Shown piece after piece: positions 57,371 to 64,000 of a stretch of DNA of 64,000 nucleotides; position 1 is the first letter of the stretch, and every line of letters starts with the position of its first letter. Below the pieces are notes generated by a model, which worked only from the letters and a program-made list of their open reading frames with translations, was not told where the DNA came from and did not search any database. The stretch spans positions 1,364,001 through 1,428,000 of the forward strand of contig JAWKIO010000005.1 in assembly GCA_041394265.1 (NCBI GenBank), in the 5' to 3' direction. This stretch comes from Acidimicrobiales bacterium (GTDB lineage Bacteria; Actinomycetota; Acidimicrobiia; Acidimicrobiales; SZUA-35). Made by a program: the position numbers and the translations under genes.

Positions 57371-59587
57371 ATGACCGGGAACTGGGACAGCGGACTGGCG
57401 GCGACGAAGTTGGCCCTGCCGACGCTGCCCGACCGCCTGGTCGAACGACCTCGGCTCACCGACCGACTCGATGCCGGCCTCGCTGGTCACGTCCGGTTGG
57501 TGCTTGCAAGCGCTCCGGCCGGCTCCGGCAAGTCGACGTTGCTGGCCTCGTGGCTGGCCGGCCGTCCCGAACCCTCCGCCTGGCTGCAGGTCGAAGACAC
57601 CGACGCCGACCCGGTTCGCTTCTGGTCGTACCTCGTTGCCGCCATCGGGGAAGCCCATCCGTTCGTAGCGAGTGCACTTCGACCGCTCGTCGGTAGTTCG
57701 GACGTCAACGAGGAGTCGCTCGTCCCGGCGATGATCAACGAGTTTGCCAACCTCGCCGAGCCATTGATTCTCGTGATCGACGACTACCACCTGATCGACA
57801 ATGCAGCGGTGCATCGCGGCATGGAGCGCCTGATCGAACTCTGCCCTCCGGCCGTCACGATCGTCGTGTCGACCCGGGTCGATCCGCCGTTCCGGCTCGG
57901 CCGTCTGCGCGTTCGAAACCAGGTGACCGAAATCCGGGGCGACGACTTCCGATTCGAAACGTCGGAGGCCTCAGGACTTCTCGGCCGCGACGGGCATCAC
58001 CTCGACCAGCGAGTCGTCGAGCAGTTGTGTGGGCGAACCGAAGGATGGGCAGCCGGTCTGGTGCTTGCGGGGCTCTCACTGCATCGCTTCTCCGACCCCG
58101 ATCGGTTCATCGAGGCGTTCAGAGGCGACGATCAACTCGTCGTCGACTACATGACCGATGAGTTCCTTGCCGGGGAGAGCGACGAACAGCGACGACGCCT
58201 GCTGGAGACCTCCATCCTCGAACAGTTCAACGGTTCGATCGTCGACGCCGTCACCGGCGGCACGGGTGGCGCACACTGGCTGGTCGAAACGGCGAAGGCC
58301 AACCAGCTCCTCATCGGGCTCGACCGGACCGGTTCCTGGTACCGCTACCACCACCTGTTGCGCGATCTGCTACGGCTCGAAGCCGAGCAGGTCTTCGAAC
58401 CCGAGCACCTTCGAGAACTCCACCGGCGAGCTGCAATCTGGTTCGAGTCCGACGGTGATCACCTTCGGGCGAGCGGGCACCTGCTCGCGGCAGGCGACCA
58501 CGCGGCGGCCGCCCGACTTATGTATGTACTCGCGCCGCAGCTGATCTCCTACGGCCAGATCGGAACGCTCCGAAGCCTCCTCGAACGCATCGGCGCACCG
58601 GCAACCACCGACGTGGCGTGCGCGCTCGCGTGGGGCTGGTGTGACTACATCGGCGGCGACTATGTGCGGGCCCAGGAGTGGGTCGACACCACCCACCGTC
58701 TCGCCCCACCCGGCTTCGATCCCATGCTCACCGCGTCACTACGGATGAACCTGGCCGTCGCTCACGGTGACGTCGGTGCCGGGCTGGAACTGGCGCGGGA
58801 GGTCACGATCACCGGCCAGCTGGAGACCCACGGACCGGAGCTCGCCACGACCGCCGGTGGCGCCTTCATGTGGGCGGGGCAGGCCTCCGACGCGCGGAAC
58901 GTGCTCGAGATCGCGGTTCGGAAGTCGGCGGCTGACGACCTCCGAGCTACCCACGTCCTGAGCTGCGTCTACCAGGCCATCAACGACTTCGACGACACGG
59001 GCGACACTTCCGGCGCCGAACGAGCACTCGACACCGCCGACGAGTTGGCGATGCGCTCCTACTATCGGATCGCTCCGGCCTACGCCCTCCGGGCTCGAGG
59101 TGCCAGCGACCCCTCGGCGGCTCGAGCCGATGCGATGAAGGCGGTCGAGCTGGCTCGACAGATTCCCGGCGATCTCGCCCTGGCGTACACCCTCGCCCTG
59201 TGCGGCGACACTCTGCTCGATCTCGGCGAACCGATGGGGACCGCACTGGTGAGCGAGGCCCGAACCGTCGTCGATCGCTGCGCCGACCCCGGCATCGTCG
59301 GCCGATACGTGGCACGGATCGAATCCCGTCACCGTCTGACCGGCAGTTCTCGATCGGAGAACCGGCAGCAGCGAGCAACGCCTCCCACGCTGGTCGAGCC
59401 TCTCACCGAACGGGAGATCGCCGTGCTTCGCTACCTGCCTACCAAGCACACCCAGCGCGAAATCGCGTCCGAGCTCTTCGTGTCTCCCAACACGGTCAAG
59501 ACCCACTGCGCAGCGATCTATCGCAAGCTCGGCGTCGGCGACCGCAAGGCCGCAGTACAGGCGGCCCGAGACGTCGGCGTCCTTTAG
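57371..59587 (+). CDS. LuxR-family regulator of the LAL/MalT type
   Basis: A 738-residue ATP-dependent activator. Residues 48-56 are the Walker A APAGSGKST, the Walker B region is LILVIDDYHLIDN, and the helical repeats run from about 340 to 650. The C-terminal LuxR HTH is LTEREIAVLRYLPTKHTQRE, IASELFVSPNTVKTHCAAIY, RKLGVGDRKAAVQAARD. It resembles regulators that sense small effectors through the MalT-like repeat domain. It is divergent from the small-protein/quinone-reductase operon. Confidence 0.92.
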   Translation: MTGNWDSGLAATKLALPTLPDRLVERPRLTDRLDAGLAGHVRLVLASAPAGSGKSTLLASWLAGRPEPSAWLQVEDTDADPVRFWSYLVAAIGEAHPFVASALRPLVGSSDVNEESLVPAMINEFANLAEPLILVIDDYHLIDNAAVHRGMERLIELCPPAVTIVVSTRVDPPFRLGRLRVRNQVTEIRGDDFRFETSEASGLLGRDGHHLDQRVVEQLCGRTEGWAAGLVLAGLSLHRFSDPDRFIEAFRGDDQLVVDYMTDEFLAGESDEQRRRLLETSILEQFNGSIVDAVTGGTGGAHWLVETAKANQLLIGLDRTGSWYRYHHLLRDLLRLEAEQVFEPEHLRELHRRAAIWFESDGDHLRASGHLLAAGDHAAAARLMYVLAPQLISYGQIGTLRSLLERIGAPATTDVACALAWGWCDYIGGDYVRAQEWVDTTHRLAPPGFDPMLTASLRMNLAVAHGDVGAGLELAREVTITGQLETHGPELATTAGGAFMWAGQASDARNVLEIAVRKSAADDLRATHVLSCVYQAINDFDDTGDTSGAERALDTADELAMRSYYRIAPAYALRARGASDPSAARADAMKAVELARQIPGDLALAYTLALCGDTLLDLGEPMGTALVSEARTVVDRCADPGIVGRYVARIESRHRLTGSSRSENRQQRATPPTLVEPLTEREIAVLRYLPTKHTQREIASELFVSPNTVKTHCAAIYRKLGVGDRKAAVQAARDVGVL

Positions 59588-59652
59588 CCCTGGCGCGCAC
59601 AGGCTCGACGGACTCGGACCGACCCACGCCAGAAGCCTGGGCAGCGGTTCAC

Positions 59653-59718
59653 TAGGCTCATCCGATGCCTCGTCCTCTTGCCGCCTCGGCCCCGCCGGAC
59701 ACGGAACGACTGGCGTGA
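59653..59718 (+). promoter_or_regulatory. Leaderless promoter with a 17-codon upstream ORF before the GMC gene
   Basis: TAGGCT (59653-59658) lies six bases before an ATG at 59665. This opens a 17-codon frame (MPRPLAASAPPDTERLA) whose TGA overlaps the GTG of the GMC gene. The spacing fits a leaderless transcript that first translates the short frame and then restarts at GTG. Confidence 0.4.
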
Positions 59719-61382
59719 CCACCGGTACGACTCGCTACGACTTCGTGATCGTGGGCGGCGGATCTGCCGGCTGTGCCCTGGCCAACCGGCTCAGCGCCGA
59801 CCCCGAGCATCGAGTGCTCGTTCTCGAGGCCGGTCGCATGGACTGGCGCTGGGACGTCTTCATCCACATTCCCGCAGCGCTCACCTACCCAATCGGGAAC
59901 CGGTTCTACGACTGGAAGTACGAGAGCGAACCCGAGCCGCACATGGGAGGCCGCCGGGTGTACCACGCCAGGGGCAAGGTGCTCGGCGGCTCCAGCAGCA
60001 TCAACGGCATGATCTTCCAGCGGGGCAACCCAATGGACTACGACAAGTGGGCGACCGCCGATGGCATGGAGCACTGGGACTACGCCCATTGCCTGCCGTA
60101 CTTCAAACGGATGGAACACCGTCTCGTCGGCGGTGACGAATGGCGTGGCGACCACGGACCGCTACGGCTGGAGACCGGGCCGGCCGACAACCCGCTCTTC
60201 GATGCCTGGCTCGACGCCGGCCCACAGGCCGGCTTTCATCGCACGAGCGACGTGAACGGCCGACAGCAAGAAGGCTTTGCCGTCTTCGACAAGAACGTGG
60301 TGCGGGGCCGGCGGCTCAGCGCCGCACGGGCCTACCTCCATCCCATCCTCGATCGCCCCAACCTCACGCTGGTCACTCGGGCCCAGGCCAACCGGATCCT
60401 GTTCTCCGGTACCCGCGCCGTCGGTGTCGAGTACCGCCGGAACGGGCGCACACACGTCGTCGACGCCGACGAGATCATCAGCTGCGGCGGAGCGTTCAAC
60501 ACACCCCAGCTGCTCCAACTCTCAGGTATCGGTGATCCCGATCACCTGCAAGGGCTCGGGATCGACACCGTGGCTGCCGTTCCCGGCGTGGGCGAGAACC
60601 TGCAAGACCATCTCGAGGTCTACATCCAGCACGCCTGCACCCAGCCGGTGTCGCTGCAACCGCATCTCGCCAAGTGGAAGATGCCGCTGATCGGTCTGCA
60701 ATGGCTCGCTCGCCGGGGCCCGGCCGCCACCAATCACTTCGAGGCGGGAGCGTTCGTACGCAGCAATGATCACGTCGAGTACCCGAACCTCATGTTCCAC
60801 TTCCTTCCGATTGCCATCCGCTATGACGGCTCGGCTCCGACCAACGGCCACGGCTATCAGGTCCACATCGGGCCGATGTACAGCGACGTCCGCGGCAGCG
60901 TGAAGATCACCTCGACCGACCCGACCGTGCACCCGGCCATCCGGTTCAACTACCTCTCGACCGATGACGACCGCCGGGAGTGGATCGAGGCCGTGCGCAC
61001 CGCTCGGCTGATTCTGAGCCAGCCTGCGTTTGCCCCGTTCGACGGCGGTGAGATCTCACCCGGACCCGAGATCGAGACCGACGACGAGATTCTCGAATGG
61101 ATCGCTCGTGACGCCGAAACCGCCCTGCACCCGTCATGCACCGCGAAGATGGGGGTCGACGACCTCGCCGTGGTCGACCCCACCACGATGCGGATGCACG
61201 GCGTCGAGGGCCTGCGTGTGGTCGACGCCTCGGTGATGCCGGTCATCACGAACGGCAACATCTACGCCCCCGTGATGATGATCGCCGAACGGGCAGCCGA
61301 CATGATCCTCGGCAACACTCAGCTACCGCCCGATGACACGCCCGTCCATCGGGCACCCGCGGCGGGGAGGTTCGCAGGGTGA
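59715..61382 (+). CDS. GMC-family oxidoreductase (choline dehydrogenase-like)
   Basis: A 555-residue flavoenzyme: the dinucleotide-binding FVIVGGGSAGCALANRLS, GMC signature 1 in HARGKVLGGSSSINGMIFQR, signature 2 in GGAFNTPQLLQLSGIG and the C-terminal SCTAKMGVDDLAVV with VMPVITNGNIYAPVMMIAE. The His-Asn pair in the last part is catalytic. The LHPSCTAKMG pattern is that of BetA choline dehydrogenases, but alcohol specificity is broad and no betaine genes are adjacent. The GTG start is coupled to a short upstream ORF. Confidence 0.87.
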   Translation: MTTGTTRYDFVIVGGGSAGCALANRLSADPEHRVLVLEAGRMDWRWDVFIHIPAALTYPIGNRFYDWKYESEPEPHMGGRRVYHARGKVLGGSSSINGMIFQRGNPMDYDKWATADGMEHWDYAHCLPYFKRMEHRLVGGDEWRGDHGPLRLETGPADNPLFDAWLDAGPQAGFHRTSDVNGRQQEGFAVFDKNVVRGRRLSAARAYLHPILDRPNLTLVTRAQANRILFSGTRAVGVEYRRNGRTHVVDADEIISCGGAFNTPQLLQLSGIGDPDHLQGLGIDTVAAVPGVGENLQDHLEVYIQHACTQPVSLQPHLAKWKMPLIGLQWLARRGPAATNHFEAGAFVRSNDHVEYPNLMFHFLPIAIRYDGSAPTNGHGYQVHIGPMYSDVRGSVKITSTDPTVHPAIRFNYLSTDDDRREWIEAVRTARLILSQPAFAPFDGGEISPGPEIETDDEILEWIARDAETALHPSCTAKMGVDDLAVVDPTTMRMHGVEGLRVVDASVMPVITNGNIYAPVMMIAERAADMILGNTQLPPDDTPVHRAPAAGRFAG

Positions 61383-62182
61383 CTGTGGGCGTAGGCCCCA
61401 GGGGGGATCGATGTGTGCCGCTTGAAGTGCTTCGAGAAGTGGGCTTGGTCGTAGAAGCCGACTGCGTGTGCCACTTCGGCGGGCGGCATTCCGTCCAGTA
61501 GGAGCTTTCGGCCGGCCTCGACCCGCTTTCCGATCAGGTAGGCGTGAGGCGTTACCCCGTACGCCGCTCTGAAGCTGCGAACCAAGTGGGGCTTGCTCCG
61601 GTCCAGCTGCGCAGCGGCCTGGGCAAGGGTGATCGGATTCGATTGCGAGTCGTCGAGGAGCAGACGTAGCCGCTGTGCGACGCCGGCATCTCGGACATCT
61701 GGATCGAGGGTGTTGCGCTCGAGGTGTCGCGTGATGCGATCGGCGATCATCGCCAGCGAGGACTCGGCTTGGATGTGGTCGGCGCCGGCCAGCAGTTGCT
61801 CGTGAAACTCGACGAGAGCGCGACGAAGGGCCCGATCGGCAATGTTGGTCTGATCGACCGCCGCCCCGACGAGATCGATGGGCAAGAAGCTCTCGTCGAG
61901 GTACAAGACCCGCTTCGTGAAACCGGGAGCGCCCGGTGCCGGCTTGCCGTTGTGGGTGACCCCCGGCGGCAGGATCGCAACCGTCGCCACCTCAGCTCCA
62001 CAGGGTCGCCGGTCGAGCTCGTAGCTGATGGCCCCGCTGTCGACGATGAGCACCGTCCAGGTGTCGTGGGCGTGGGTCGGATAGCCGTAGTCGAAGATCC
62101 GGGCGTGGAAGACCTCGGAAACTCCTGGGACCTCCGGCCGCCAGGCCACGACCCGGCACTGCGGTGGCAGCGTTTCTTCCAC
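61319..62182 (-). CDS. AraC-family regulator with cupin-type ligand domain
   Basis: A ~288-residue protein with an N-terminal jelly-roll ligand domain (YGYPTHAHDTWTVLIVDSGA, VATVAILPPGVTHNGKPAPG) and a C-terminal double HTH (LAQAAAQLDRSKPHLVRSFR, VAHAVGFYDQAHFSKHFKRH). His pairs in THAHDTW and THNGK look like metal or effector ligands. The last ~64 bases overlap the end of the GMC gene on the other strand. A GTG that fits the family length is given; an upstream in-frame TTG is possible. Confidence 0.87.
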   Translation of the reverse strand: MEETLPPQCRVVAWRPEVPGVSEVFHARIFDYGYPTHAHDTWTVLIVDSGAISYELDRRPCGAEVATVAILPPGVTHNGKPAPGAPGFTKRVLYLDESFLPIDLVGAAVDQTNIADRALRRALVEFHEQLLAGADHIQAESSLAMIADRITRHLERNTLDPDVRDAGVAQRLRLLLDDSQSNPITLAQAAAQLDRSKPHLVRSFRAAYGVTPHAYLIGKRVEAGRKLLLDGMPPAEVAHAVGFYDQAHFSKHFKRHTSIPPGAYAHSHPANLPAAGARWTGVSSGGS

Positions 62183-62230
62183 ATCAACAACGTACAAGCC
62201 GCCGATCCAGGGTTCAGCGAGAATCGAGGG

Positions 62231-62677
62231 ATGACCTCCTCCAAACCCGTCAACCGGGCACTCGCTGTGAGCACCCGGGTCAAGATCGCACTTGCCGTTC
62301 GCTCTGATCTCGAGGTCTGGCAGAAACTCAACGTCGCTGCCTTCCTACCGAGCGGTTTCGGGACGGCCGATCCGTCACTGACCGGCGATGCCTACGCCGA
62401 TGGCGACGGTTGCTCGTATCCGCCCATGCTCGCTCACCCGGTCAGAGTGTTCACCGGCGATTCGTCGGCACTCCGCCGGAGCTTCCAACGAGCACTCGAC
62501 AGAGGTCTCCTCGTGAGCGTCTACACCGACGACATGTTCAGCACCATGAACGACGACGACAACCGAGCAGCTGTCGCCGCCGTCAAGACGCCGGACCTCG
62601 TACTGGCCGGCTTTGCCGTGGCCGGTGACGCACGACAAGTCGACAAGGCGTTCGACAAACTTGCGCTTCACACCTGA
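62231..62677 (+). CDS. DUF2000 family protein
   Basis: A 148-residue protein of the DUF2000 family, whose fold resembles peptidyl-tRNA hydrolase 2. It reads VKIALAVRSDLEVWQKLNVA, CSYPPMLAHPVRVFTGDSSA, RRSFQRALDRGLLVSVYTDD, AVKTPDLVLAGFAVAGDARQ. No activity is established. GAGGG directly precedes the ATG. It starts about 50 bases from the divergent AraC gene. Confidence 0.8.
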   Translation: MTSSKPVNRALAVSTRVKIALAVRSDLEVWQKLNVAAFLPSGFGTADPSLTGDAYADGDGCSYPPMLAHPVRVFTGDSSALRRSFQRALDRGLLVSVYTDDMFSTMNDDDNRAAVAAVKTPDLVLAGFAVAGDARQVDKAFDKLALHT

Positions 62678-62707
62678 CCGCCGGCGACGACACCTCCGGG
62701 CGGCGTC

Positions 62708-63634
62708 CTACCCGCGAGCCCTCGGCAGGAGGGACGCAGCTGCATTGCGGTCGATGGAAGCTCGCTGGTCTTCATCGAGGAGGTACTTCTCGTAGAGACC
62801 AGTGAAGGCGGCGACGGCGGCGTCGGGTGCGTAGGGCCAGTCCGTTCCGAACAACACGTGGCCGGGTCGGGCGAACGACAGCAGGCTGGGGAGCGCGTAC
62901 GGGCTGCCGGACAACGCGGTGTCGAAGTAGAAGCGACTGAGCAGCTCGAGTCCGTCCACTGCATTCCCGGTGGGTGAGGCCGCGCTCGACAACCGCATGG
63001 CCGCGTAGGGAACGAAGCCGCCCGCGTGGGACAAGATCATGGGCACGTCAGGGCAGCGCTCGATCGTGCCGGACCGGCACAGATTGACCGCAGCTCTCGT
63101 GGTGTCGAGAAGGAAGTCGGCGACGAACGGCGGGATGCCGTCGACGGGAGCCAGTCCGGGAAGTGTTGACGGGTGGATGAAGACGACGGCCTTGCGGCGC
63201 TGGAGTTCGTCGAACACCGGATCGAAGACGGGGTCGCCGAGGTAGACACCTCGATGGTTGGCAAGCAGCACGACGCCGTCGGCGTGGAGTTCGTCGAGCG
63301 CTCGAGCCAGTTCGACGAGGGCTGCATCCACATCGGGGAGTGGGAGTGTGGCAAAGAACCCGAACCGCCCCGGGAGATCACTGACGACGGCGCTCGCGTA
63401 GTCATTGACGAGCCGGGCCATGGCCGCCGCATCGCTCCCGTCGCCGAGATGGGTGCCAGGCGTCGAGACCGAGAGCACCGCAGTGTCGATGCGATGCCGG
63501 TCCATCAGTTCGAGTGCGGAGGTCGGTGACCACTCGGGGATCGGGAGGCCACCGGCGAGTTGGCCCTTCGTGCGCAGCCACTTCGCGTACTCAGGTGGGA
63601 CGACATGGTGGTGGGTATCGATCCGGCCGGCCAT
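62708..63634 (-). CDS. amidohydrolase family protein (ACMSD-like)
   Basis: A 308-residue metal-dependent TIM-barrel hydrolase of the amidohydrolase-2 group. It has the N-terminal metal motif DTHHHVVPPEY, DRFGFFATLPLPD-type strand (PGRFGFFATLPLPD), VVFIHPSTLPGLAPVDGIPP, MILSHAGGFVPYAAMRLSSA (His) and the Asp ligand in HVLFGTDWPYAPDAAV. The fold and motif order match ACMSD and gamma-resorcylate decarboxylase relatives, which decarboxylate or hydrolyse aromatic-derived acids. The ATG starts immediately before the HHH motif. The substrate is unknown. Confidence 0.88.
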   Translation of the reverse strand: MAGRIDTHHHVVPPEYAKWLRTKGQLAGGLPIPEWSPTSALELMDRHRIDTAVLSVSTPGTHLGDGSDAAAMARLVNDYASAVVSDLPGRFGFFATLPLPDVDAALVELARALDELHADGVVLLANHRGVYLGDPVFDPVFDELQRRKAVVFIHPSTLPGLAPVDGIPPFVADFLLDTTRAAVNLCRSGTIERCPDVPMILSHAGGFVPYAAMRLSSAASPTGNAVDGLELLSRFYFDTALSGSPYALPSLLSFARPGHVLFGTDWPYAPDAAVAAFTGLYEKYLLDEDQRASIDRNAAASLLPRARG

Positions 63635-63680
63635 GCCGCACACTACCTCGCCGTGCAACACCGGCTTGGCGTGACTGCGC

Positions 63681-64000
63681 TCAGCGACGGTTGGCGAAGT
63701 ACTTGCGGTAGCCCTCCGCCACCTCGCGCAGCTCGGGGTCGGCTTCGAACCTCGGCTCGTAGGCCTCCCACGCCGCTTCCTTCTTGTGGGGGATGTACTC
63801 GCGGGGCCAGTACCCCTCGTGCGGGCGATAGCCCTTGAGCACCCGACGAGCAACCGTTGACTTGTGGACCTCGTCGGCACCGTCGGCCAGCCCCATCGTT
63901 GGCGCCGACGCGTACATCTCCTGCAACGGCGTCAGATCGGTGGTGCCCAACGAGCCGTGGATCTGCAGGGCGTTGAAGGACACCTCTCGCAGCACCTTGG
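63681..64000 (-). CDS. acyl-CoA dehydrogenase, C-terminal part (partial)
   Basis: The last ~106 residues of an acyl-CoA dehydrogenase; the gene continues beyond the right edge. It reads EVSFNALQIHGSLGTTDLTP, LQEMYASAPTMGLADGADEV, HKSTVARRVLKGYRPHEGYW, REYIPHKKEAAWEAYEPRF. The QIHGSLGTT and MGLADGADEVHK block is the FAD/CoA-binding C-terminal segment of the family, with the long polar tail of the HGSLG-type actinobacterial members. It is read in the same direction as the amidohydrolase downstream. Confidence 0.85.
   Translation of the reverse strand, partial: KVLREVSFNALQIHGSLGTTDLTPLQEMYASAPTMGLADGADEVHKSTVARRVLKGYRPHEGYWPREYIPHKKEAAWEAYEPRFEADPELREVAEGYRKYFANRR

Noticed and set aside
1..64000. 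tRNA or rRNA genes, CRISPR arrays, insertion sequences or prophage
   Set aside because: No cloverleaf, rRNA segment, repeat-spacer array, transposase or phage structural gene was recognised by reading both strands.

Overview
This is a GC-rich, gene-dense stretch of a free-living actinobacterial chromosome. The gene families are typical of Actinomycetota: a DUF222/HNH protein, a LAL-type LuxR regulator, ECF sigma factors paired with membrane proteins, CYP, TfdA-like and acyl-CoA enzymes, and many SDR, TetR, VOC and GNAT proteins. Starts are often GTG, and a -10-like hexamer often lies 6-7 nt before the start, which implies leaderless mRNAs. Acidimicrobiia (Ilumatobacter-like) is a reasonable guess but not proven. 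I saw no rRNA, tRNA, CRISPR array, insertion sequence or prophage gene.

Layout. 0-7.4 kb: acyl-CoA dehydrogenase, two alpha/beta hydrolases (one with a full haloalkane-dehalogenase pentad), a DinB/pentapeptide protein, an AlkC-type DNA glycosylase, a DUF6544-like membrane protein and TrpF. 7.4-13.9 kb: an accessory patch in which many genes are broken: a frameshifted GNAT, a VOC|methyltransferase chimera, a gutted MBL protein, a SnoaL-like gene and a TetR gene that share one lost 5' region, and a truncated acetyltransferase. Intact VOC, AraC, amidase and methyltransferase genes lie among them. 13.9-15.9 kb: two iron operons (2Fe-2S ferredoxin plus bacterioferritin; siderophore-interacting reductase) that share a 19-bp operator-like motif. 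16.0-21.2 kb: an arsenic island (arsI, arsR, an ArsR-ArsC fusion, ArsJ-type GAPDH, arsJ, small thioredoxin, arsP). 21.3-26.5 kb: a VTC / DUF4956 / CotH-kinase module with its own two-component system and direct repeats between its divergent arms.

26.5-36.1 kb: a MerR-VOC fusion, two ECF-sigma/membrane-protein modules, the kbl-tdh threonine degradation operon, and a TetR-SDR pair with a perfect 17-bp inverted repeat. 36.4-45.9 kb: a broken DUF222/HNH gene, an aldehyde dehydrogenase, GNAT, a P450 divergent from an acyl-CoA synthetase, a broken DUF1080 gene, a TauD-like dioxygenase and an ArsR-SRPBCC pair. 46-49.3 kb: a second two-component system followed by a secreted trypsin with a Trp/Asp-rich repeat tail and repeated half-sites upstream. 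49.3-53.6 kb: a two-gene redox operon whose AhpC/TSA-like gene has an in-frame TGA exactly where the first cysteine of CxxC belongs, followed by a perfect 8-bp stem-loop (a selenoprotein candidate); then an acyltransferase, a persulfide dioxygenase-rhodanese and a DCC protein. 53.7-64 kb: a lactonase-like MBL, SDR and NTF2-like operon, a quinone-reductase operon divergent from a LAL regulator, a choline-dehydrogenase-like GMC enzyme, AraC, DUF2000, an amidohydrolase and the end of an acyl-CoA dehydrogenase.

The most interesting item is the candidate Sec-containing peroxiredoxin-like protein at 49290-49814. The second is the unusually high density of deletion-junction pseudogenes. They may be real decay or an assembly artefact, and they are the main caution for every 'odd' gene here, including the selenoprotein.
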